NCBI GenBank assembly: GCA_003415625.1
Contig: PYIU01000007.1
Coordinates: forward strand, 3,658,001-3,722,000
Length of the DNA: 64,000 nucleotides
Origin: Aquanectria penicillioides
Lineage: Eukaryota; Ascomycota; Sordariomycetes; Hypocreales; Nectriaceae
Direction: 5' to 3'
Shown here: piece by piece, positions 32,600-42,962 of the stretch
How the letters are laid out: every line of letters starts with the position of its first letter
Numbering within the stretch: position 1 is the first letter of the stretch
Notes under the pieces: generated by a model
The model's database searches: none
What the model was told of the DNA's origin: nothing
Seen by the model: the letters and a program-made list of their open reading frames with translations, nothing else
Program-made: the position numbers and the translations under genes

Positions 32600-32906
32600 G
32601 GCAGCCATCAACTTTCATTATACACGTGTAGTTTTAATACTGACCTATTCGATTCCTCGCATGTTATTTTCTCGCTTGATACCGAGCCGAAATCGAGCGC
32701 TGAATGTCCGCCGACGGTTCGATTATTAGGGAGCCGTCAGCGGAAGTTAGTGAATCCCTTCAGTGGTTAATTAGGCCAGCGCTCTTCCGCCGTTTTCGTC
32801 ATTCTGCCGCCTTCGACCGCCCAGCAGGTCTCTGTTTACTTTAGCGTGTCAAAGTGCCTGAAATAGAACAATACAGGCTCCAACTCTATTGATTCAACTA
32901 GTCAAC
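32600..32906. other. Intergenic, no gene seen
   Basis: About 300 bp, holding the 3' end of the phosphatase gene and the start of the decayed regulator. No element is recognised. Confidence 0.5.
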
Positions 32907-34101
32907 ATGCCGTCGGCGATTGATATCTCCAGATTACTCACCGCACACCTGCACTGCAGAAAACAGAAGCTAATAAAATGCGGAGGCCCCGGCAGAGTCC
33001 CTTGTCAGAGGTGCATCATTAAGCCGAGGTCATCAACGAGGAGAAATCGCCCCGTTCGCGGCGGACCTCGCCAAAAAGCCGGTCCAGTCGTCTTCACTGA
33101 GACCCAACTCTGCCAACGATCTCGTATGAAGTGGCATCGCAACCAATGAGGGGTGGAGTTAACTTTACGACTTCTTCAAAGTCTCCTGTAGCGCTATCGT
33201 CGCATTTTTCGATGACACCATGTTTTCCGGCCCCGAAATCATGCGGCAACACCCTTTGATGTCAATAGTTGTACGCAGCATTGCTGCGGGAGCTATCAAG
33301 CTGAAAAATATCAAATCTTCTTATCCGAAGCAGACAATCTCATAAAGACTACTTTCCAGCAGCCGGTACCTCACATAAGTGACTTCTGGGCCATGATGCT
33401 TTGGCTTCTTGGACCGTTATGCTTGAATCACATTGTACTCCATTACCCACGGATTCAGTCAGCCACACTAACTGTCTAGCGCTTCACAGGGCAGAGTCAC
33501 CAGCTGATCTAGAGAACGGTAGCAACCGCCCTGCATTCAACAAAACTGCTTTGGATAATGCAAGTCTTTTAATCCAGACCCAATATGAATCAGAGACTTT
33601 CCGGCGAGGCTTCCGGTACACTGTAGTTCGTCATTCCTCATACCCACTTAACGGCCTTATTGGCTGAGAGTTCTCCCCGTCTCTAATTACGGTTCGTCGC
33701 ATGCTAAAACTGCTTCCCGGATTACAGTGGACCTGTAACGCGTCGGGCGAGCAGCTTCATTCTCAAAGCGCTTGCTGCCATACATGAACACGTAGAATGC
33801 CGGAAGCATTTCACCAAGCTGCACCAAGCTGCGCAAATTTTTGAACAGGCGGGAGCTGTGGCCAAGAGAGGATGGTGATACTTACTCAGACAACACCAGT
33901 GTCAGTGACAGATTTCAGTGAATTGCCAGATGATTTGCAAAACAGTGCACTCTTTGACATTCCCGACTTTTTTGATGAAGTAGTAAGTCGGCATATCGTG
34001 CACCGCCAATGAAACTATCCGACGCTCACTAATATGTAATCACGCAGACGTGGGATAATGAGTTTCCAACAATTGGCTTGTCAATGGTAGGCCGAATGTG
34101 A
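32907..34101 (+). pseudogene. Zn(II)2Cys6 regulator remnant
   Basis: After the ATG at 32907 comes LHCRKQKLIKCGGPGRVPCQRC (32960-33020 area), a Zn2Cys6 finger in which the first Cys is lost. Later, in changing frames, are pieces that look like a fungal transcription factor body: FSGPEIMRQHPL (about 33220), QIFLSEADNLIKTTFQQPVP (about 33315), ALHRAESPADLENGSNR (about 33480), TFRRGFRYTVV (about 33595) and SFILKALAAIHEHVECRKHF (about 33755). The end is ELPDDLQNSALFDIPDFFDE, joined over a probable intron to WDNEFPTIGLSMVGRM and stop at 34101. Many stops and shifts separate them. The order is right for one gene, so it is read as a dead regulator. It may have controlled one of the neighbouring broken reductase genes, but that is only a guess. 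Confidence 0.5.
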
Positions 34102-34337
34102 TACTTGGCTTCAAGAAGATCTCGAGGATGTGTAGCTGCCCAGGAAGGAGGTATGCCAATTGCCCAAGACCTGCGCATTGCTAAGAAAGGCCTCTATAGC
34201 CGATACAGAGCCAGTTTCATTTGATGCAGTCCATGAGAGTGGGGTCCTTCCCTTATTATCTCGAGAGTCGGGATCGACTTATGCATTGCTAAGAAGCATC
34301 TCTATAGCTGACATAGAGTAGAGGGCACCCGTAACGC

Positions 34338-35010
34338 TCACTCCTCTCCTCTAGGCAGCTGGAGTTCGGGGAGCAAAATCGAATCAGATGCGGTGTGTTG
34401 GCTTCCGCGAGGATATAAAGCAATCCTGCATATCTCAAAGACAATATTTAGAGTTTTCCACTCATCCAGCTGAAAATCGCTGATGAACTGATTTTGTGGT
34501 ATCCCGCATCCATCAGCTTTGTCTGCATGGTATAATACATTTCTTATGGAATATCCCAAAAAGGGAACGAGTTTGCTAATGACTGGTCAAGTCCAGCCCA
34601 GCAGGGACTCGGATAACAGACTCTGTCAAGTTCAGGAGATGAGGAATTTCAACCATACTGTCCTGTACGCAGCACTGCTTGAGCTGCTCGCGGCTTTTAC
34701 CCTGAACGTTTTCGATATTGGGCCATATACTGTGTAGCCCATCTCCCTTAAGTATGAAGTCTCGAACTGACTCATGAATAAACTGGACAGTTGCCTCCTT
34801 AGATTTCGTCACCCCGGCTAAGCCCCTTGAACAACTGGGAGCAAATCTTTTCATATCATCGATTGGAACCTCCTCTGGGCCCCATCGTGGAACAGTTTCG
34901 TCATTATCGCCTGATAGAATGGCAAAGTAAAGATCCTCTGGCTTTGATGGAGTTCTTGCAAAAAGATCTTTTACACGTCCAGCTATGTTGTCATAAATGT
35001 CGCCGAAACT
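34338..35010 (-). pseudogene. NLR remnant: segment between NACHT and repeat domain
   Basis: Minus strand: KPEDLYFAILSG, VPIDDMKRFAPSC, GVTKSKEATVQFIHESVRDF, GLHSIWPNI and GKSREQLKQCC (34950-34650). After stops and a frame change follow IRNVLYHADKADGCGIPQNQ, QLDEWKTLNIVFE and SDSILLPELQLPR (34550-34345). This is the stretch found after the NACHT domain and before the ankyrin repeats in fungal NLRs (VQFIHESVRDFLL and NVLYHAD are hallmark phrases). Neither NACHT nor repeats are found nearby, so the gene is a fragment. It is on the same strand as the N-terminal NLR remnant at 15355-16165, but the order of parts is reversed relative to one gene, so the two come from separate NLR copies. Confidence 0.72.
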
Positions 35011-35591
35011 CCTTCTTTGGTATGTTTCGTAGGTCTGTATCTTCCATTTCACTGTGAGCTCAGCCTGCTTAGGACTGGTGCCGGGTCGGTGGAGTTGGAT
35101 TACGGACGGCTTTCTGGATGGAGCATCGGTGAGGCCTGTCGTCTCGAGACGACCCTGATCAGATCCTGGAACCAATCATTTTGCAGTCCGAGCTGCCAGA
35201 TTAACTTCCTTGCGCTACCACCTCCATCGGGAAGTTGGGTGCGAACCGCTCCCATATCGCATTCAGAAGTGCGGGGAACGGTGATAAGCTTAAGTCATTC
35301 CCGCTGCGTCGTGGCAGCATCGGGGCCGCTTTTGGCTTAGCCCGACAGCGTCTGAAGGAAATGACGACGAGGTGTGGCATGGGAGTAGATATTACGGACT
35401 GGAGATGGTGATTGATTCAGATACTGGCTCCCTTTCTCCGTATCACTGCTATAAGTCCCCATGCGAGGCCGCCCCTCCTCTCACGCTGCACATTGAATAT
35501 TCTGTCGTGCTCTGCAGTCGTCGCTAACATCCAAACCCCCTCGTCCTATTCCTACTTCACATCCACTGGCAGCGCTCCCATCCTCGCCGAC
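35011..35591. other. Intergenic, promoter of the permease gene
   Basis: 580 bp. The permease frame stays open from about 35412 but has no ATG before 35592. The last 170 bases are C/T-rich leader sequence. Confidence 0.5.
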
Positions 35592-37115
35592 ATGGACCAG
35601 TCGTCGGCTGATCCAGCCTCGTCATCAGGCCAGACAACAAAGGCCCCCGTCATGTCTGAGAAATTCCAGAGCGACCAAAGCTCTGTCCGGCAGTCCGAAA
35701 CTATCCAGACCGAGAAGCCATTTACCACCTTGTCGGCCCTAGGTATTGGCTATGGCGTCACAAACACCGCTGTCGGCCTGCTGCTCGTCCTTGGCAGCAC
35801 GCTACCCATGGGCGGTTCGCCGCTTTTCTTTTGGGGCTTCCTCCTGATGGCCGCAATCGGTTTGGCCACGGCCACAACCCTTGCTGAACTGGCCTCCGCC
35901 ATGCCTCATCCCGGCGGCCAGTACATCTGGGTAAATCGGCTGGCTCCGCCTCATGTTCGCCGCTCCCTCTCATATGTGACGGCAATGATTAGCTGGCTGG
36001 CTGCAGTTGCAACCGGCGCTTCGGCCTGTCTCTCTGTGCCGGTCGGCATCTGCAGCATCATCACCTTGTTGAACCCTGACTTTGTCTACAAGCGATGGAT
36101 GGGATTCGTTGGGTACCAGCTGTTGAACATCATCAGCCTCTTCTGTGCTTGCTTTGAACATGCACTACCTAAAATCTCCAAGATCATGCTTCTGTTCAGC
36201 TGCGCCACCATCGGTGTCGTCTTCATCACCCTCTTCGCCATATCTAAAGATCACGTTTCCGCCAAAGACTTTTTCGTCACCTCGGCCAATATCTCTGGTT
36301 GGCCAAAGGGCGTCGCCTTTATTATTGGCCTTAACGGAGCCAACTGGAGCTTCTCTTGTCTCGATGTCGCTACTCACCTTGCGGAGGAGATCCCCAACCC
36401 TAGCACCAACATCCCCAGGGCACTCATCTGGACAATCGTGGTCGGCTTCGGCTCTGGCCTTCTTGTTGTTCTAGCTGTGTTGATCAATCTTACCGGGTTT
36501 GACCCCACCGTCGACAACTCAGCCATTGCCATCTTTTACCGTATTACTGGTAGCGAGGCTGCCGCCGTGGGTCTATGGGTCCCCGTCTTGATCACTACCG
36601 CTGGTGCCGTCTGGTCGATCCAAACTTGGCAATCTCGCTTGGCTTGGACTATTAGCCGCGAGTCTGGCCTCCCATTTCACCGATATCTGAGCAAACTTGC
36701 GCCTGCTCCTTTCCACACTCCTATTTGGTCGCTCGTCGCCTCAGCCACTGGCACTGCTATCTTTGGTTGTCTCTATCTCGGCTCCGACTTGGCCTTCAAC
36801 TCTCTCATCTCAACCGGTATTCTGCTTCAGTACATTAGTTACAGCATCCCTGTGGTTCTTGTTCTTTCCCAGGGACGATCTAACTTCCAGCATGGTCCAT
36901 TTTGGTACCCCCAACTTGGGCTTCTTGCAAACGTTGTCATGCTTTGCTGGACTGTTGTTGGGATCATTTTCTACTGTTTCCCTTACTACCTGCCGGCAGT
37001 GGCTAACCAAATGAACTACGCCTCAGCTGTGCTCGCTGTCATTGCTATCTTCATTGGTATGCTGTGGTTTGGATATGCTCGAAAGAATTACAAGGTCATC
37101 GAGAACCTACACTGA
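35592..37115 (+). CDS. APC-superfamily permease (choline/GABA/amino-acid transporter)
   Basis: A single exon of 507 aa. A cytosolic, Ser/Gln-rich N-terminus of about 55 residues leads into about 12 membrane segments. The first has the family motif GYGVTNTAVGLLLVLGSTLP, and the next region SAMPHPGGQYIWVNRLAP carries the PGGQY motif typical of the yeast Hnm1/Uga4/Bio5 branch. Further segments include FIIGLNGANWSFSCLDVATH followed by AEEIPNPSTNIPRAL, the conserved loop of this branch. Known members import choline, GABA, other amino acids or polyamine-like amines across the plasma membrane. Specificity cannot be read from sequence. It begins a block of four intact genes with an acetyltransferase, an FAD amine/amino-acid oxidase and a regulator, which suggests uptake of an amine substrate. 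Confidence 0.9.
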   Translation: MDQSSADPASSSGQTTKAPVMSEKFQSDQSSVRQSETIQTEKPFTTLSALGIGYGVTNTAVGLLLVLGSTLPMGGSPLFFWGFLLMAAIGLATATTLAELASAMPHPGGQYIWVNRLAPPHVRRSLSYVTAMISWLAAVATGASACLSVPVGICSIITLLNPDFVYKRWMGFVGYQLLNIISLFCACFEHALPKISKIMLLFSCATIGVVFITLFAISKDHVSAKDFFVTSANISGWPKGVAFIIGLNGANWSFSCLDVATHLAEEIPNPSTNIPRALIWTIVVGFGSGLLVVLAVLINLTGFDPTVDNSAIAIFYRITGSEAAAVGLWVPVLITTAGAVWSIQTWQSRLAWTISRESGLPFHRYLSKLAPAPFHTPIWSLVASATGTAIFGCLYLGSDLAFNSLISTGILLQYISYSIPVVLVLSQGRSNFQHGPFWYPQLGLLANVVMLCWTVVGIIFYCFPYYLPAVANQMNYASAVLAVIAIFIGMLWFGYARKNYKVIENLH

Positions 37116-37427
37116 AGACCGCTTGTGTGCATATTTTAGTGGTTTAATTAGGATAGTAGTGAACAAGCATTAATACCATCGAATTATTATACTTGTCATG
37201 TTTTTCTTATGCTCTCCTTAAGTAATGGCCCATATAAGACGAAATCTCCCTAGGGCTAAGAATTTCTATATTGAGTTCACAAGCCGTGAATGAGAAAGAA
37301 GAAAAAAGGTCGTCGAGACTTGGAGACAAGGTTATATTCAAATGCATATAATTACATAAATAAAATCTCATCCCGCTCAATAACTCGATGTCCGTCTAAT
37401 GATACAGTCGGATGGATGGATTGCTAT
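37116..37427. other. Convergent intergenic region
   Basis: 312 bp between the permease (plus) and acetyltransferase (minus) stops, A/T-rich, holding both 3' ends. No gene. Confidence 0.6.
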
Positions 37428-38592
37428 CTACTTAGGGCTAACAGGTTTTGCATTAGGCTTCCGCATCATCGTAAATAGTTTAATTGCGTCCCCATTGTCG
37501 TCGCATATCATGTCCTTAACAAACTCGAACCCCCATCTTCCGTAGATCGTAACATTAGGCACATCTCTACTTGACTCCAAGTAGCACCTCATGTTCTCAG
37601 CGTCAGCTTGGTCCGTGACAGCCTTCATCATTTTTGCACCGACGCCCTTGCCCTGCGCCTCTGGAAGAACGACCATAATGTTGAGAAAGTAATATCCCCT
37701 TGGGTCAGTCCAAATTTCAGATTGCGCTTGAGCTTGGGCGGCTTTCCAAATGTAGTATCGCTGTGAAAGCACGGTGTTAGCGTTGTCGTTCAAGTTCAGG
37801 CTCGTAGTGGGCTGGCAGCAATGCTCTGAAAGAGCATTGCAGTTCAAACCTCGAATTTGACATACATTAACTTTCAATCCTCCACGGCCATAATACAAAT
37901 TCATAGCCACTTGGCTGAAATAAAGGCGCCAGCCCTCCCACCAGTCGTTCCACGTGGGAGGCTGGTTGGCAGGTTGGGGGCGCAACCACATGGCGACACC
38001 TATAACCTTATCGCTTCCCTCTTCTTTGGCGACGTGAAAGATGCCATTGCGCATTCCCCATCGCATTCGAATGCCAAGGGAGACTGAGTTGCGCTGAGAG
38101 TTAAACTATTAGAATCTTGTTGTTAGTTCGGTGAATGCTTAGTAGAGGTGCCTATGGATTTCCGACAGTAACAGCCCCAGGCCGTAAACGGACTTGACGA
38201 ATGGGAAACGGCAAAGACATTTCACCACGCAAGCCATTCCACCTTCTGAATAACAACCGAATAGACCATGAAAGAAATTTACGCATCGGAAGTGATTGGT
38301 GGGACAGTGATTGGTCTGGTAGCATACCTTGGAGTGGTCATATACCCATTCATTGTATGGGTCTTTGGCAAAAGCATCCCTAACGAGCAATGTTAGCATA
38401 TGCTTGCAGGCAAGAGACAAAAATGCACGAGATTAAACCAAAAGAGCCGATTGTACAGCATGGTAGAGATATTATGGTATTGTGCTCATCAAAATCCATG
38501 TAATGCCAAGAATCTGGTATTTCCACTTACTGGACTGCTTTCACTGCACCGGGAATGTCAGCCTCGGTGAGATCGGTGACGTGAATAACCAT
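37428..38592 (-). CDS. GNAT-family N-acetyltransferase
   Basis: Four exons (38592-38531, 38379-38328, 38093-37866, 37760-37428) join to 224 aa with consistent phases. The protein opens with MVIHVTDLTEADIPGAVKAV, then FAKDPYNEWVYDHS. The acetyl-CoA site is YYFLNIMVVLPEAQGKGVGA (the Q/R-x-x-G-x-G/A pattern is QGKGVG), followed by RCYLESSRDVPNVTIYGRWG, the usual last strand and helix. This is a common fungal GNAT subgroup, and substrates are unknown. Position next to an amine permease and an FAD oxidase makes amine acetylation a reasonable guess, but many such genes occur singly. No targeting signal is visible. The small second exon (52 nt) was placed by phase and by the Asp-Ala-Phe motif. Confidence 0.87.
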
Positions 38593-39095
38593 ATTTGCTA
38601 GGGTGTAGGTGAGGACAAGATCGGATGAAAAGTCAATAGTAACAGTCAATGCCAGCAATAAGCAATGTTCTTGCAGGTGAAATCTGGTGACACCCTTGGA
38701 GCAGAGCTACCACGGTTAAGATAATCGTGAGCGGGGTTGCGCGTCTCCCCACTCTGTCTGTCTGATTGCGGCCGAGTTGCATTGAGGCTGCCATGATGAA
38801 ATTCGCACAGACTTGCCCAATGCAGTAAGCGGGAGCGAAACGAGATACCAAGTCGCAGCGGACACACCAACGAACAACCTTCGTCCCCACTGGCATTTCA
38901 TCTCCGAGAGGTCATTCACCTGCTGCGGGACGAGAAAACATCATTTGTATATATGTGTGATTGCAACTAAAGTAGCTTAACAAATCTATCACCGCCAATT
39001 GCGATTGACCCGTCGCGACAAAACCTCAGCACGTCCGACCAGCATCAAATCAACACCCCGGTCCTGATAAGAGCAAGCAATCAATTCCTCAAAAT
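38593..39095. other. Divergent promoter region (acetyltransferase / FAD oxidase)
   Basis: 503 bp shared by a minus-strand and a plus-strand start, so common control of both genes is possible. Short frames here have no protein features. No clear inverted CGG repeat was seen. Confidence 0.5.
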
Positions 39096-40786
39096 ATGGA
39101 CCCCCAGAACAAGACGTTCGATGTCAGTCAATTGACCAGCGGTGAGTGTGGAGAGTCAGCTGCTTTTCTTCAGCTCAATTTAGGCATTTTGGATCCCAGT
39201 AGCTAATCATCATCCACTGCTTGACTGTAGACCCCGCGACGTCAAGGCTTCTGTCTAGCATCCACAAAGCTGTCTTATCTGACCCAGGCTTACCCCGTCC
39301 AAACCCAACCGTATCTTCTTGGCAAGTGCCAGTCCATCCCACCGTAGCCTCTACTCAGTCTCCGGCCCTTCCGCGGTACACGGACTTTGCCGTGATAGGG
39401 TCCGGTATCACTGGGTGCAGCTTCACAAAATGTTTACTTGAGCATCCTGCCGCAAAAGGCGCTCATGTTACTGTACTTGAGGCGAGAACTCTCGTCAGCG
39501 GCGCAACCGGGCGAAATGGCGGCCACCTCGTGACTGCATCAGGGCACACCTACGGCCCGTTAGCTCAGCAGCATGGCGTCGAGGCAGCCAAGCAGGTTAC
39601 TCGGTTTAGCATCCTCAATATTGACAGGATAATGGAAATGGTTAGGAAAATGGGCCCACGTGTTCAAGCGGAGTGTCAGATGCGAGATGTACTCAAGGTC
39701 ATGGCTGTTGGTGATGACGAAACATGGGCCTCAGCCAAGAGCTCCGTGCTGGCATTTCAGAAAGCCGTCCCTGAACATGGCAAATATCATCGCATTATTG
39801 AGAAAGAGGATGTGCCAGAGGTAAACTTCCTTGCCACTATATTCAGTTATAGAAGCTAACGGCTACAGAGATGGAACATCAAGAATGCGTCCGGGGCTGT
39901 TGAACATAACGCCGGCGCTATCTGGCCATACCGACTCTTGACTGGTATTTACGAACGTCTACTTTCAGAGTATGCGGATCGTCTTGCCATTGAAACCAAC
40001 ACTCCCGTCACTAATATTCAGCATCTCCCAAAGAACAATGCAGAGTATCCCTATGCAATCGAGACCCCAAGAGGTGTCATCCGTGCCAAACGCGTAATAC
40101 ACTGCACCAACGGCCATGCTTCACATCTACTACCGCGGCTTGCTGGTGGCATCTATCCCTTTCGAGGAACCATGACGGTGCAAGAACCAGGTCCATCCCT
40201 GAAGAACTTGGGAGATTCCCGTTCCTGGAGTCTGTCCCACAAGCAACGTTTAGATGTTAAGACGGGACTATGGGAGACGGGGCTGTATTACCTCCAGCAG
40301 AATGCCTTGACTGGACAGATCTGGATTGGTAATGAGACTGCGTATCTGAAGGATATTTTTACATCAGATGACACCTACGTCCCCGAGGCAGCACGGCAGG
40401 CTCTCTCAACCGTCCTGCCGAGGCTGTTCCTGAAAGGCTGGGACAATGCAACGGCCTCGGAAATAAAATCAATCTGGTCAGGTATCCAAGGCCACACCGC
40501 TGATGGTTTGCCTATTGTTGGACAAGTGCCCGCATCCATCACTGGCAGCGAGAGTGATAACGACCAGTGGATTGCTGCAGGCTTCAATGGCTACGGCATG
40601 GACAAGTGCTGGCTGACAGGCGAAGCCTTGGCAAAGATCATTCTTGGAGAGGATGTACGAGAATGGTTCCCGCAATGCTTTTTGATAACAGAAAAGCGTT
40701 TGACGGAAACACTCAATGTGAACGAAACTGTAGCCAAGTTTGCAAGGATCGCCCATCCTGAGGGCATTAAGGAGGCAAAACTGTAG
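39096..40786 (+). CDS. FAD-dependent amine/amino-acid oxidoreductase (DAO family)
   Basis: Three exons (39096-39141, 39231-39820, 39869-40786) give 517 aa. The dinucleotide-binding motif is DFAVIGSGITGCSF (G72, G74, G77), ending in the acidic VLEAR. The family motif GATGRNGGHL follows at about residue 95. Later come the FAD-contacting RVIHCTNGHASHLLP, the GLYYLQQNALTGQIWIGNE segment, and the C-terminal GFNGYGMDKCWLTGEALAK that closes over the cofactor. Closest well-known relatives are bacterial gamma-glutamylputrescine oxidase and glycine/D-amino-acid oxidases. The reaction would be oxidation of a primary or secondary amine with H2O2 release. No signal peptide or clear peroxisomal tail is seen (ends EAKL). 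It shares an upstream region with the acetyltransferase and is convergent with a regulator 78 bases away. Confidence 0.9.
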
Positions 40787-40864
40787 CTCAAGGGATTAGA
40801 TTACCGACGTAAATATGGGTTGAGATATTCATACAAGCTAGAAATACGTCCATGTACGTTGTAT

Positions 40865-42962
40865 TCACCCCATCATGGTCCCGAGGTTCTTCTGGTGTGC
40901 GATATCCAACCAATAAACATCCCTCTCGCCGGCATCCAGAGCCGCCCAGACGCAATTGATCAGCTCAAAGATGACCCTGATCTTGTGCAGCGGGAGAATA
41001 TGCGTGTAAGCCGCCAACCGAGAGCCGATAAATTTCCGTGCCCGATTTATTTCGATTGAGCCATTATCAATAGTTAAAACCTCGGCCTCCTCGGGTTCCA
41101 GGTCCGATGATCGGTGGTGTTGAGAGTGTCGACGGAGTTCGCTCGAGACGGCAACCATGATGAAGGGCTGTACGCTGCGAGTTCGCGACTCGAACGGGAT
41201 CCCTCGTAGGATATCTAAAACATGTAAAGAGAGCTTCCTAAGCCAGCTGTCTCTTTCCTCTTCGGAGGGTACGTGTGTAGCGGGCGGAGGCCGCAAGATG
41301 TAATCCTTATCCCATGGAGCGTATCGCTCATTAAGTAGGTCAGGGAAAACACGATAAATCTGAAGTAGTCCGGTACATCGATATGCTGCATCGATGCGTT
41401 GAAGGTGAGTTAAGGGCGTTTGCGGATCACCAGGATCAATAATTCGTGACGCATCCGGGGGGCAGTAGGCCAAAAGGCTTCTCTCAAGGCGGCGCGCCTC
41501 TCGCAATGCGGTTCTAAACACGTCGAGGTCCTTTTCCGTCATGAACTTGACCCTTGACATTGACTTTCGGTATTGAAAAATGAGGATTCCAATATCTGTC
41601 AATATTCTCACAGTCTCTCGTGAAATGCCTGAATAGGGATGTGGCTCGACTGTTTTGTTGGGGTCGGCCGGTCCTACCGACGTCTCTCGCTTATAGTCCC
41701 CCAGCGCCTTGCTATCCGTAAGATAGACTAGTAGCATTGCCCAGTAGTCCATGGTATCGGTAAAAAAGGAAAGATCGTCCTCCTCTCCATTATCAGCAGC
41801 AGCGTCTTTTAGCATTCTGAGACTCTCTCTGAACATGTCGGTGGCGAGATTTTGCGGATTCAGCCAGCTAGCCGTGTGGCCAAGCAGCATGTATGCGAGA
41901 AGAATGTCCGCTTTCGGTGCCGATTGGAGAGTTGATGTTTGAATATGCTGCAAAGCCTGCGTGTATTCGGTCTTGGCTACCGACGACAGATGGGGGAAGT
42001 CCTGCGAGAGACATGCGGCTGACATGCTCAAGACTGTGTGGTGCAAAGCACCGGATGTCTGCCAACCCTTCTCGACGATGTTCCGCATAACATTCGAGCT
42101 GCTATCCCAGATACAGTAGAGCGCAATCACCTCGCGGAAGAAATAATTAGAGAGGGTTGATGTCATAGTTGACAAGTCCCGTGGTCTTGTAACCAGAGAA
42201 GAATTGGTGGCTTTGGTGAATAGCTGACAACCAGGTTTGGCTGGATTTGTGTGGTTCCGTGATGTGTCTCGGTGGTCCAAGATGCTGCTCGGGATCATAA
42301 ATTCCTGCATATTAATTTCCAAGTACGGCTGATTAGGTGGAAGCTCTTCAACGTGTAACGATGGAGTAGCAGCGTCTCCTGCAAAGTCCCCGGGCGTGGT
42401 GGCCGCTGGAGACTCCCACAAAGGAAACCCTGGGGGCATCGATATTTCGTTTGGTAATAATTCGCTAACAACATTCCCCAGCGAAAACAGGTCGTCATGA
42501 ATTGGCGGAGAATAAGACAAGTTGGTGAATTCCCACTGGCTGATTGAGTCAGGATCCAATCCGGGCTGTTGCATATGGTCCCCATTTAGGCCGATGCTGC
42601 CATTCGAGTACACGTGAGTAACGTGTTCGCTAGCACTGGGTTGATTGCCATCTCCTATCCTTAAGATGCGCTCTCGTGCAGGACTTTGCGCAGTCTCTTC
42701 CTGCGGAGACCGTCCCTCTTGCAGCTGATGCTTCTGCGACCATCGCACGTTGAGCGCGTAGCCGGGGCATTGGAAGCCCCGATCCTCGCAGCGAGCACAT
42801 GCAGGCTTCCTCTCATCGCATTTGGTCTGCCAAGCCGACCCCGGTCAGTGTGTGCCCACGCGACTTGCGATACGTCATCACGCGCAAACTCACCTTCTTC
42901 GCCTTGCATCTCAGACACCCGTTCCGAGATTTGAGACGCGATACCTTGGACGGAGGCTTCAT
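40865..42962 (-). CDS. Zn(II)2Cys6 transcription factor (Fungal_trans_2 type)
   Basis: Two exons (42962-42894, 42826-40865) give 676 aa. The 67-nt intron falls inside the DNA-binding cluster: C16-x2-C19-x6-C26-x6-C33-x2-C36-x6-C43, with the basic linker KAKKTKCDERKPAC and the following CPGYALNVRW, a phrase typical of the Pro1/Acr2-like branch. After a polar linker (about 60-190) comes the long helical regulatory domain (SNYFFREVIALYCIWDSSSN; MLLGHTASWLNPQNLA; FELINCVWAALDAGERDVYW at the end). It is a nuclear activator or repressor. The gene is convergent with the FAD oxidase and is the natural candidate regulator of the permease, acetyltransferase and oxidase genes. That is inferred from position only. 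Confidence 0.92.

Noticed and set aside
32710..32735. GGTTCGATTATT resembling a tRNA B box
   Set aside because: No matching A box or acceptor-stem pairing was found around it. The same applies to other GGTTCGA matches (for example 17159 and 44350).
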